Part shown: in pieces, positions 36,921-45,871 of the stretch
Numbering within the stretch: the first letter of the stretch is position 1
Layout of the letters: every line of letters starts with the position of its first letter
NCBI GenBank assembly: GCA_963920705.1
Contig: OY987240.1
Location: 2,176,501-2,240,500 of the forward strand
Length of the DNA stretch: 64,000 nt
Direction of reading: 5' to 3'
DNA from: Odiellus spinosus
Lineage: Eukaryota; Arthropoda; Arachnida; Opiliones; Phalangiidae
Position numbers and translations under genes: made by a program
Notes under the pieces: generated by a model
Database searches by the model: none
Told to the model about the DNA's origin: nothing
What the model saw: only the letters and a program-made list of their open reading frames with translations

Positions 36921-37069
36921 TTTTGAAATTTAAGCTCAAAATCTTTAATTCTCTTTTTAAAACGGAAATGATTAACAAAATTCCAATTGGTCTGATCCTC
37001 GATAGGGATATACCAAATAACCGTTATCTCGTCAAATGTCACCTTTTTTATACTCTTTTCCAAATCCAT
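36875..37069 (-). CDS. PPP1R15/GADD34-like PP1-targeting protein
   Basis: A 64-residue protein. Residues 9-12 are KVTF, a match to the RVxF docking motif for protein phosphatase 1. A hydrophobic strand, an ED pair (E24-D25), W29 and an RFKKRI block (residues 36-41) follow. This order (KVxF, ED, W, RFxxRI) is the conserved core of the PPP1R15 family, which includes cellular GADD34/CReP and related proteins of herpes simplex and African swine fever viruses. Those proteins bring PP1 to eIF2-alpha and restore translation shut off by stress or antiviral kinases. The same role here is inference. The gene overlaps the BIR gene's shifted frame by about 38 bases upstream and the ATPase start by 46 bases downstream. 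Confidence 0.6.
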   Translation of the reverse strand: MDLEKSIKKVTFDEITVIWYIPIEDQTNWNFVNHFRFKKRIKDFELKFQKCRVESNFKPQCSCW

Positions 37070-37498
37070 CTAATACCACCTCGCGTAATGCTTCCACAAA
37101 CCTCAAAATATGTTTGTTTTTCATCAAAATGGTCAGTTTTTCCACAGCTTCCTTGGCCAATTTTTCTTGATGGGCTTCTTCGTACGCTTTCAAATTCGTT
37201 TTATCCTGATCGAGTAAAAAGGCGCAAAACGGGCTTCTCTTTGATGTACGTTCAGTGGATATTCATCGCTACTGCTTTCGCTCCAGTCAAATTCATTGTG
37301 ACAACAGAAACATCTAGTCTTACAACCTTCGTTCAAGTAGAAAAAACCCGCTTCAGCTAGTTCCGAAGCTAGATACGAGTGGCGTGGCAAATGTTTCGAG
37401 GCCGTCAACCAATTGATATTGTTAAAGGTCTCCAATCTTTTACTTTCACGATACATCTTATTCGTTCGAATATCCAAAGGGCACTGTCGAGTAATCAT
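37032..37498 (-). CDS. BIR-domain (IAP-like) gene, frameshifted
   Basis: The open frame 37498-37190 encodes a BIR start: RLETF, LAEAGFFY, and a CFCC zinc pair (C63, C66 counted from 37498) followed by an FDW motif and a candidate zinc histidine (H85, codon 37244-37246). The fourth ligand, expected as P-x-C-x-F, is missing in this frame but present in the neighbouring frame (TGC at 37224-37226). That frame then stays open to a TGA at 37032. A one-base indel at about 37230-37246 therefore breaks the gene; whole, it would be about 155 residues with a helical tail. Start may be 37498, or 37456, two bases beyond the polymerase stop. BIR proteins of viruses and cells block apoptosis; that role here is inferred. 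Confidence 0.7.
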
Positions 37499-40400
37499 CT
37501 TTGATAATTCTTTTATTAAAGGTGACACCAAAAGTCTTCTTTAAATTACCCAGAAAAAGCTTCGCCTGACTCTTGTTGCGCACCACGTTAAAGGGGACCT
37601 CCACCGAGTACGTGGTTTCTGGTTTGTCCAAGGCCGCTTTTATCGAATCAAAATTGATGATTTCTTCATTTTTTCGATTGAGGGAAATGCCTTTCATTTT
37701 CGTGACGCTTTTACCGTCGGCTGTTTTGTAGCTATACGATTTGGGTCCTGAACACACAAATTCAGTGATATAAGTACCCGGAACTTCGTCGGTCCAGTCT
37801 CCCATAAATTGACCGAGGGGTGGAAAATTTGTTTCGTCATTGTTCTTTCGGACAAAAAATACCGAGTCAGTGTCATAATATAAAACTCTAGTGCCCAACT
37901 GTTGCAAAGTTTGAAACAAGACAATGCGGCCATAGGAGCTAACGAAGCAACCAACCACAGGCGAACCTTTGTAGTACGTCGGACAAAAATCTTTCTTGTA
38001 TTTGTAAGACAACATACAAACTTCGTCATTGAAAGGTCGCATATCAGTCAGTTCGATAGTCGGGTCTGTGACAATGGATATGTAGGCTTCGTAGGTTTTG
38101 ACAAAGACCGTCTTGGGCTTGTCGTGGGACATGCAGCTCCTCCCCCACAACGAATTCAGTGCTAGCTTGGCAAGAGTTCTGAGAGGGGTGTTGCACGTCA
38201 CATCCTCAGCTTTAATATCAATGTCTTCCCTCTCCTTGATCGCCTTCAAATATTCCGATTTTTCGGCTTCCGTTTTCACTTCTCTCGGCCATTCCGAATT
38301 TTGAATTTTCTGCTTCAAAAAGGTATTGATGTACCCTCCAAAGAAACCTGGATCCTCCCCTTTAACGTAGCGGTATCTTTCAGCGTAGTGATGAACTTCG
38401 AAAATTTCCATTATGACGTATCCAAATTCCACGGCATTGTATATTTCAACACTCGTCCAGCAGCCGTCGAAAGCCCTTTCTTGATCACTGTGGGTGCAAG
38501 ACTCAAGATCGTTTTCCACGCATGTCTTACATAAGGCAAAGAAAAGTTTACCCCTTGTTCGAAAAGGTAAGGCTGGTATATAGGCGTTTTTTGGTGCCAA
38601 AATCTTGCAAGACATTAATCCAAAATAAAAATTTGTTTCGTAATTAAAATTTTTTTTAATTACTTCCGGGTGTAACTTTGGATGGTCACGGTACTTACAG
38701 ACAAAGGGGTAAAGACTCATTATATCGTAGAATAAGATCTTCTCATCCGGTTGACCCTTTCGATACAAAACGAGACCTTCTGTCCGACCGCCGTATAAAG
38801 CGGATTTCGGACCAATTGGTTCGCGAAAAGATAAAGATTTGCAGAATGTTTTTAACTCATGGTTAGTCTTCAACATCTCTTCCCATTCGCAGCTCCAGAT
38901 TCGGACGTATTCGGCATTGGGGGCGTCGGCTTTGATGGCGTCATCTCGATCTAAAGTTCTTTCATACAGGTTTTTGAATGAATCTTGTAACAAAGGATTC
39001 CACTGGCTACCCTTTGTATGAAGCGGGCATCCGTGAAAAAAATCCCCGTCGTATTGAAAAATGATTTCTGGATTAGCGCAATACCCGTCAACCGGAAAAC
39101 GACCAATTTTCTTTTCACCTCCCAACGATAAGGTGGTTTGTATGTCGATGTTACGTTTCTCAGCTTCCCAAGCCAACCATTTTAATGCGGCTTGACTTTG
39201 ATTGACATTGTTTCCATATCCGTTTGCCGGAACAACGCCTAAACTAAATTCTTCCAGGTACTTGTGCAGAAATATGTTAGTACAGGCCCCGGCAATGGTC
39301 AAAGCATTCATATTGATAACGTCGTAAGCGGTTTCTTGCTGGAATAATCGTCGAAAGGTATCCATTCCTTGTTGTAACACCTTGACATCCATGATTGTGT
39401 AATACTCCAATTCTTCTCTCAAATTATAGACTGGTTGCTTTTTCTTCTCTTCGTACCACTGGCTAAACTCGGCGTAATCTTTTTCTTTCATGTATTCAGG
39501 TTGAAAATAGTCTTTGCTAGGAAGAGGTACGACGTAATCTAGCGTATCTTCAGTATGAAAAATATAGGGGAAAAATTCTTTTTTACTTTCCCCCAATGAA
39601 AACGTGGCGGGAAACGATCTTAAAGGTTGAGCCACAAAATTAAAGGAATCCAAGAATTTCATTTTTTGTTGGTTCAGAAAGATGGCCAGCAGCTTGCTAC
39701 CTTTAAAGAAAACATCAGGGGTAATGGACATTTTTAATAAGGCGTTTAAAATGAAGAATGAGTCAAAGCCCATAAAATTGTGAGCGATTAAGGTTAGGTT
39801 TTCAAAGACTGGAACCCTTTTCTTCATACTTTTCGTGGCGTGTTGAATATAGGTATCTTTCGTTTGGAAGAGGTACGCCATAAACTGGTCAATGCAGTCA
39901 AACCCTCGGAAAATACTGTAGGTGTATTCTCCGTCTTCTTCATTTTCCATGGCGCTAACCAACAAAACTGGGACATATTCGTTATTTTTGGTCACAGTCT
40001 CAGTGTCAAAATAACAATAACGTCTCTTTTCGTATTTGGTATCCAAAGGCATGACGTAACAACGGTTTTTTTCGTGTTTTCTCCGACAATTTTAACAGGG
40101 TCTCGAACATTCGTGATTGTCTTTCAATTCTAATCCACATTTTACACTTCGTTTAAAATTTTTACACGTGCCGTTAGCTAAATGTAAATTGAAGCAATCT
40201 GGACCTCTAAAGTAACGCCCACAGTCGCGACATCTCTGTAACGGAATGTTAATTTCCTCGTGAAAAACGTTTAACATACGACATCTACTACAATTCACAC
40301 GCGTCTCGCAATCGTGTTCTTTAAGACGACTATAGCGTGTAAAAATCTTTAAGCATTTGGAACAATAGGATGACCCACCCTTCAGACAATGATAATCCTT

Positions 40401-41291
40401 CAATATATGCACGTGATCGTTTACAAGGACCATAAAAATTTGTTTTTCACGCCAGGGACCGCGAAAATAAAATTCATTAATATTTTATAATCGAATAATG
40501 ACAATTTGGTAGTCGACCAAAAAGTGTTGGAATTTTTCTATACTTTTCAAGTTAACGGCCCTTGGTTCGATTTTGGCATTATGGTATAAGAGTAGAGCTT
40601 CACGTTTCTGTACATCCTTCGTACTATCTTTAAGATCCCTAAAGTAATACGTCTGGTCTTTGCTCGGTTTGAAGACTTTGTTCTTTCTTTTCTCGACCCG
40701 GAGATCGGCTAAAAATATACCAATAGCCAAAGCTCGGCCGAAACATAAATGATCATCATTTTCCAGATAAATGTAATTGGGATTGATTTTAATAAACGTG
40801 TCAAAAGGGACAATATTTCGACGTTTCAAACCTTTTTGGAGAGCTCCAACTGGGACGTCACATTGTAATAGAACCACGTCAAAAGTTAGGGAACTATCAA
40901 GATGAAAATTTTGGTTCGATTGCGCTACTTGACTAATAGCTCGAATAACTCTTTCGGCTGTTAGGTCATTTATGTTCATAAAGGCCAGGTTAATCGGGCT
41001 ATCCAATTCATCCGAGCGAATACAGAAACGTACTCGATTGTACCCTTGGTAGTCCCGTAACAATTCGTACAGAAAAGAGTTTATAATACTGACAAAAGTT
41101 TCGTGAATTTCAGTCAGTTTAATTTGATCCAAATTTTTGAAGCGCACTTTACCTTCTATCTGCTGACATTTGTATTTCCGCGAGTGTTTAGCTAGAATTT
41201 TATCAATAGAATAAAATTGTTTTGGGTTACTTTTTAAACTTAAATCTAATGGTTGTTCATCTTGATCGCTGTCCGATTCTTGGCTACTCAT
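37458..41291 (-). CDS. POLB: Protein-primed family B DNA polymerase, two in-frame TAAs
   Basis: One frame runs from ATG 41291 to TAA 37458, interrupted by TAA at 40485-40487 and 40092-40094. Piece 1 (268 residues) starts with an acidic region bearing PLDLSLK, then the N-terminal domain usual in Polinton polymerases. Piece 2 contains Cys/His finger pairs (YCSKC, CSRC, CRDC). Piece 3 (864 residues) is the enzyme: Exo I FDTE (D16), Exo II HNFMGFD (N92, D97), Exo III YTIMD (D222), motif A YDIMSLYP (D443), motif B KLALNSLWG (K629), motif C YYDTDS (D727, D729). All catalytic residues are present. The enzyme would replicate the linear genome from its terminal repeats using a protein primer. Piece 3 alone has an ATG at 40052 just before Exo I. 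Confidence 0.93.
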
Positions 41292-41329
41292 AGCTCGAAA
41301 TGTTTCGAAAGTTAAAACGCGGCTCGCTT

Positions 41330-42187
41330 TTAACGGCGATGGGCCAATAAATTGTCAACCTCCAAAGTCGATAAACCCCGAAATATACGTAAGGGGCTTT
41401 TTTTTAATGATCTTTTTTTTCTTTGTTCCAAGACTTCATATATAAAGTTCATTGATTCTTCTTCCGTATACGAGACAATGCCTGATAAATGCGAGCAATC
41501 GGGAACTTGTAGAGTTAAGAGATTAAAAATGCAAGAAATGTATCCCTTAATGAATCTCGTAAAAATCATATAGTCGTAGGAAAACTTGAAACTCTGGGAC
41601 ATAAAATCTACTTCGAGATCACTTACATCGAGATTTTCACGCTTACTATCTTTGTCGAGGACATACCACCACCCGTCACCTAGATAACTACTATATTGTT
41701 CATTAAAGTTATATTCATTTTTTAGAGATTGGTATTTTTCTGTAAGTTGCTTATTGAGACTATGCAAAACGTATTCCACCAGTTTCTCATCCTCAAAATA
41801 GTGACCGTTAATATAACTCGGAAACCCTTCGACTTTCCAATGTTTGAGAGATAAGGTATTTAAACGACTCATTTCGTCGTTCGGGCTTGGAAAAAATCGC
41901 CAAAAGTCATATTCCTCCATCCAGGGGTGATTGATGGTAATGGATTTGAAGCATTTAACTTTCCATATATAGAACCCATTATAATAGTACCTTCTTGTAA
42001 TATTATCAGGGTACCTTTCAATCCATTCCAAATTTTCCAACAAAGTTAAGTACTTGCAAAAATTATAATGTTTTTTGTAAATGGCTTTGACGAGGTTTTT
42101 GTTGAATTTTAACATGAAGAATAAACGTGATTGGCCATAAATTAAGACCGAATTCAGCGCCGTTATAACCAAACTGGGTGGGTTCAT
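41330..42187 (-). CDS. Unknown protein upstream of polymerase
   Basis: 285 residues, rich in aromatic residues (Y, W, F) and charged residues, with no membrane segment or catalytic motif that I recognise. Clusters such as RRYYYNGFYIWK and EEYDFWRFFPSP suggest a folded globular protein. It ends 39 bases before the polymerase ATG. The ATG at 42187 is the first in frame; the M at residue 25 could also start it. An overlapping 64-codon frame (42257-42063), starting four bases after the stop of the preceding gene, might be the real N terminus if a shift occurred near 42110, but nothing confirms that. Function unknown; accessory by position. Confidence 0.6.
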   Translation of the reverse strand: MNPPSLVITALNSVLIYGQSRLFFMLKFNKNLVKAIYKKHYNFCKYLTLLENLEWIERYPDNITRRYYYNGFYIWKVKCFKSITINHPWMEEYDFWRFFPSPNDEMSRLNTLSLKHWKVEGFPSYINGHYFEDEKLVEYVLHSLNKQLTEKYQSLKNEYNFNEQYSSYLGDGWWYVLDKDSKRENLDVSDLEVDFMSQSFKFSYDYMIFTRFIKGYISCIFNLLTLQVPDCSHLSGIVSYTEEESMNFIYEVLEQRKKRSLKKSPLRIFRGLSTLEVDNLLAHRR

Positions 42188-42261
42188 ACTTTACTTTTAA
42201 GAGCAAGGCCGTAATTCGTTTTGAAGTCGTAAACCGGGTTAGAAATTGAAAAGTCATTGAC

Positions 42262-42699
42262 TTACTTTTTGACCCTTTTGTTCGCTGGACTTATTTGCTT
42301 ATTCGGATTTTGCCTCATATCTTTAGCAATTTGGGTGACAATAGAGTTTACCAGTTTACACTCCTTGCTGTTCTCTTGGGCAAAGAAACGTAGTCTTCGA
42401 CCATCAGCCATCCAAATTTCATTGACTGGTAAATTCTTAATCTTGTTGTACTCGTAAATTTGTATATCAATGTAGTAATCTCCGACTTGAGCTGGTAAAC
42501 TTTTAGAGTAAGAAGCCGAGTCTTCTTTGACGTCGTATTTTGGAACTAGGCCGCCTTGATTTTGAATAGTACTTCCTTCTTTAACTGTATTAATATGCGA
42601 TATTAATTCATCTTTCCAATACAAATTATCTGAGAGATCAGGTAAAGAATCAAAGAAGTCGGTTACCTTGCGTTTATTCGATGATGAATTAGCAGCCAT
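42262..42699 (-). CDS. Unknown small protein with PIP-like motif and basic ends
   Basis: 145 residues. Near the N terminus a basic KRK is followed directly by VTDFF (residues 11-15). This resembles a PCNA-interacting (PIP) box of the TD-F-F type, though the usual leading glutamine is a lysine. The C terminus is basic (KRVKK). Together these suggest a nuclear protein, possibly touching the host replication clamp; this is inference from short motifs. No family recognised. Own TATA box (minus strand, 42783-42791) about 85-90 bp upstream of the ATG, and the divergent regulatory region beyond it. Confidence 0.6.
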   Translation of the reverse strand: MAANSSSNKRKVTDFFDSLPDLSDNLYWKDELISHINTVKEGSTIQNQGGLVPKYDVKEDSASYSKSLPAQVGDYYIDIQIYEYNKIKNLPVNEIWMADGRRLRFFAQENSKECKLVNSIVTQIAKDMRQNPNKQISPANKRVKK

Positions 42700-42782
42700 G
42701 AGTTACAGGATCACTTTAAGGTTGTGAAGACTTGAAGAGATGAGAGCTGGAAACGTTTGTGAGGTTTGCCTGAATTTCCCGT

Positions 42783-42791
42783 CTTTATATA
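42783..42791 (-). promoter_or_regulatory. TATA box (TATATAAAG), minus strand
   Basis: TATATAAAG on the minus strand lies about 85-90 bp upstream of the ATG at 42699. It is paired with a plus-strand TATA box 330 bp away, across the CCAAT/CACGTG cluster. Confidence 0.6.
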
Positions 42792-42915
42792 CTCATCTGG
42801 GTGTGGTTTTGAAAATCCCTGAGATGGGTGAAGTTCACGATATTCCGTTTAAAATATGGTAATTTGGGCGAAGTTAGAATATAAGTAACTAGTTAGGTAA
42901 TTAACTTTTCTAATT

Positions 42916-43060
42916 TTTTGATTGGTCCATCAAATTTTATAAGTCTTGAAAAACTAGTTGGCACGTGTAAAATTAGTTTTTGATTGGTTAATTCATAAAA
43001 GATAGGATTTAGCTTTGATACAGGCAAAGTGCACGTGTAATCTAACTTCTGATTGGCTAT
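42916..43060. promoter_or_regulatory. Divergent promoter element: three CCAAT boxes, two CACGTG boxes
   Basis: A degenerate repeat of 62-70 bp contains ATTGG (CCAAT on the other strand) at 42921, 42983 and 43052, with the TGATTGG context shared by two of them. GCACGTGTAA occurs at 42961 and 43031. It lies between oppositely facing TATA boxes. CCAAT and CACGTG are classic binding sites for NF-Y and bHLH factors, so this reads as a bidirectional promoter or enhancer. No convincing gene is seen in 42792-43122; a 60-codon frame on the minus strand is just the repeat read through. Confidence 0.55.
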
Positions 43061-43122
43061 TTCAATGTTAGACACTTTTGGTCCACGAGGTAAACTCCTT
43101 CAGTTTTAACCCTGAAAATGAG

Positions 43123-43130
43123 TATAAAAG
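43123..43130 (+). promoter_or_regulatory. TATA box (TATAAAAG) for spliced plus-strand unit
   Basis: TATAAAAGG lies about 100 bp upstream of the ATG at 43230, in the right place for the leader exon of the spliced gene. Confidence 0.65.
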
Positions 43131-43229
43131 GCTTTCGTTATCATTGGAAAGATATCCAAAGTTTGATTAAACTTACAAATCAAAGTTTCCTTTTTTTCAC
43201 CGTCACTCAAAACAACAACAAGAAGTACC

Positions 43230-44835
43230 ATGTCTTTTTCTGATGGTAAGTTTCAGTTTTTGCATTATGAAAATATTCTACGGTTATAGTTTTATGAGCC
43301 CTTTAAAGCTGTCTATAGCATTAATAATATAAATATAACTCTAGATCTAACCTTATCCGGACCAATGTTGTATTAGTACGTCAACCAAGAGTGTTATAGT
43401 TACTTAAAAGCAAATCTATAAATAATAGAAATTTAAATTACATGAAATAAAAGTCATAATGAGTGAGAAAAATATTTTTATTTTAGTATTATCAAGATTA
43501 TATAATGTACATGAGATCTCAAATGGATCAACATAAGTTTATTTGTTATTCTAGGCTAGAGAAAGTTCATTTTACTAGTCTAGGATAGAGAAAGACCATA
43601 GACAAAGGCCATTAGTTTATTTTAGTATAGATACAATACATGTGAGATAAAAGACCATTTTACTATACTAGGATAGGCAGAAATCCATTTCTAGTGTATA
43701 CAGAAGTATATTTTATTAGACTATAGTATCAATTTACTAAGATTGTGATTTCTCTGAAGTTTAACCACGCATGAATATTTGCTTGGGATAGTCAATGCGC
43801 CCAACAGCTGCGACGCTAAATGATGAAGGTGTTATGAGGTACAAGGCTTGTCTTTGCTAGTTTTGTTCCAATTCCTGACAAGCATGTTTTATCGCGGCCG
43901 GAGATGAGGATAGAGTCTGGGAGGTGTCGATTTATTTAAACTACGAGTCACGGAAAAAAAGCAGCATGCATGCTAAAAAGATATAAAGGGATAGATGGGT
44001 AATAAGTTATTTTAGAAACGTGAAAGCTAACATTAATGGCTAGTTAATTAAAAATAAAAAGAAAAAGCTAGAAAAAGTTAGTGAATTTAAAATAAAGTTA
44101 AAAGCTAGAAAGGGTTAGTTATAATGGATAGTTATGGGGGATATAAATTTAGAGGTACCAAGGAAAATGGAAAGTAATCGCGAGATTATAGTCGCTATCG
44201 TTATCCAGAACATTTAAATTGATAAAAATAGGCTCGCCGGGAGACTGGATAACCATAGCGACAAGAAGTTCGTGAAAGCGGCATTCGGGATTCATGCAAT
44301 AGTAAACTAAATAGGGAAAGGTCCGGATAAGGATCTCGTAGTTTAATTCGACCGATTGACAGAAAGAGCAGGTGGGATTTTCAGGAAATCTGCAAAGAAA
44401 CAAATTTTAATGTTAATTTTTCTAATTTTAGATTCATTGGAAAAATCTTTGGTTGTGGACATTATGTATCTGCACGGAAAACCGATGTTTAACTCTCATC
44501 GTAGTAAGTTGGAACCGGAATATGTAGTTAAAGAAATGAGCGTGGTTAAATTCGAACCAGTTGGTTATGCAAAATACCAACCAAAACCCCTTCTTCTAGC
44601 AACGTATAGGCCGCCCTATGCGGCAACCGAGATACCTTCTAAGGTTAGAGCTAGTAACAATTATGTTATACATAACATGTTAGGTATCGGTTGGAGCAGG
44701 GGTATGACGGGTTATGAGCGTCTGTACGCTCATTGCAACGATGTTCAGTTTCAAAACTATAATCGAATTTACGTGAAAGGTCACGATAAAAAATCAATGT
44801 TTGTCAGTTATTTCAAAAGGAAACTTTTGATTTAA
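43230..44835 (+). CDS. Spliced accessory gene (exons 43230-43245 and 44432-44835)
   Basis: Exon 1 holds ATG in good context (ACCATGT) and five codons (MSFSD) plus one base, ending at a consensus donor G|GTAAGT (43245/43246). A polypyrimidine acceptor TTTTTCTAATTTTAG ends at 44431, and exon 2 runs to TAA at 44835. The phase fits exactly, giving 139 residues. The protein is basic and tyrosine-rich, with no recognised domain; the end is SYFKRKLLI. AATAAA follows at 44998. The 1186-base intron contains, on the other strand, the last exon of the four-exon gene. Splicing is predicted from sites and phase, not observed. Confidence 0.6.
43246..44148. other. AT-rich intron sequence with degenerate short repeats
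   Basis: First part of the plus-strand intron. No open frame of note. Imperfect direct repeats occur around 43552-43705 (variants of CTAGGATAGAGAAAG near TTTTACTA). A second pair of repeats (AAAAGCTAGAAA followed by GTTAGT) is at about 44067-44125. Confidence 0.4.
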
Positions 44836-45393
44836 ACGCTTGGGACTGCCCAAAACTGGAATTTGCCTTAAACCCATGTTCCATGCATAGAATAGGGAAA
44901 GCTAAATGTACACGGGGTTCTTCGCTACATTACGCGGATTATATCCTGTCAAACCCCGTCATAACAGCCTATAAGAACCCAAAACCTTAAAAAACATAAT
45001 AAATACCTGATATTATCAAGAGGGCTTTGTTCCTCATCTTCATAATACCCTTCCCTTTCTTCTAAATCCTCCCTTTCGAGGGGTATCGTGTCATCCGAGT
45101 CGTACCCCTCTTCCGCAGCGGCTGCCAACCTAAAAACAAATAGAAAAAATGTAACAGTTTCCCTTTAAAATTAGTTTATGTAAATATTTACGCGGCGTTT
45201 TCGGCCTGCATTTCAGCCTCTATTTCTTCTTCCATTTCTTGCTCTAGAAGAGCGTGCTCATGCGCCGCTAGGACGCCCTCGGGCCAGTCCTGCTCGTATC
45301 CCCAACTGCGTTATATAGTTAATTTAATTTGCATAAAACCTATATAAATTTAAAAAATACTTACATTTTCTCGTGGTTTAATTGACGGCACAT
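44149..45393 (-). CDS. Four-exon acidic zinc-ribbon accessory gene
   Basis: Predicted exons on the minus strand: 45393-45365, 45305-45192, 45129-45007, 44389-44149. Donors are GTAAGT, GTAAAT and GTATTT; acceptors end CGCAG, TTTAG and TGCAG. Introns are 59, 62 and 617 bases. Every junction keeps phase (each exon ends two bases into a codon), giving 168 residues without a stop. Exons 2-3 encode a very acidic, Glu/Ala-rich stretch. Exon 4 encodes a zinc ribbon: CSFC, then YYCMNPEC. The combination of an acidic region and a C-terminal zinc finger suggests a regulator of transcription. A minus-strand TATA box lies about 85 bp upstream. Intron 3 contains the coding exon 2 of the plus-strand gene. 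Confidence 0.62.
44998..45003 (+). terminator. Poly(A) signal AATAAA
   Basis: Lies 163 bases after the stop of the plus-strand spliced gene, just at the minus-strand donor of intron 3. Confidence 0.45.
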
Positions 45394-45871
45394 ATTTGTT
45401 TAGTTTTAAAATTTAGTGCGTTAATACATTCTCTTTTACAGAGTGGAATGAGTATTTTGTAGAAATTAACCGGCTTTATATACTAGATTAACTCAAGGTT
45501 ATTTTATATTATCTAGTTATATAATTATATTCGAGTTTTTTCTTAAGAAATTCATTTTTTAATGTATGAACACGTGCATATTAACTATATTAAACATTTC
45601 TTAACTTAGTTTAATTATCATATAAGAAACTCTTTACTTAATGCCTTGAATACTTTTATAGTTAAATAACTTGAATATATTTATGCCCTAGAGGATCTAA
45701 TATTTTCAATATGATACACGTCCTTGTAAAAAGTAATTAAGTTTTTAGGGTAATATATACTTTTTATATAAGTCCGAGTTTTGAAACGCTCTTTAAATAT
45801 TTTAAGTATAGTTAGATTACATGTTAAATAGAACGAAAAACCCTGACATATAGATATTGATTTTGTTATAG
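45394..45871. other. AT-rich spacer with minus-strand promoter
   Basis: The left part holds the 5' leader and TATATAAAG box (minus strand, 45474-45482) of the four-exon gene. The rest is very AT-rich, with a CACGTG at 45571-45576 and no coding frame I can support. It ends with a plus-strand splice acceptor (TTTTGTTATAG, ending 45871). Confidence 0.5.
45474..45482 (-). promoter_or_regulatory. TATA box (TATATAAAG) for four-exon gene
   Basis: The same nine bases as the box at 42783-42791, at nearly the same distance (about 85 bp) from its ATG at 45393. Confidence 0.6.

Noticed and set aside
36923-37360. 145-codon plus-strand frame opposite the BIR and PPP1R15-like genes
   Set aside because: Antisense shadow; the opposite strand carries recognisable motifs.
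37902-40133. Several plus-strand frames of 60-97 codons opposite the polymerase
   Set aside because: Antisense shadows of a gene with all its catalytic motifs on the minus strand.
30957-41291. Alternative genetic code in which TAA/TAG are sense codons
   Set aside because: Protease, integrase-side and ATPase genes end at their family-typical length with TAA or TGA, often overlapping AATAAA. Reading through TAA there would run into antisense sequence of the next gene.
42893-43075. 60-codon minus-strand frame between the divergent TATA boxes
   Set aside because: It coincides with the CCAAT/CACGTG repeat; the peptide simply reflects the DNA repeat.
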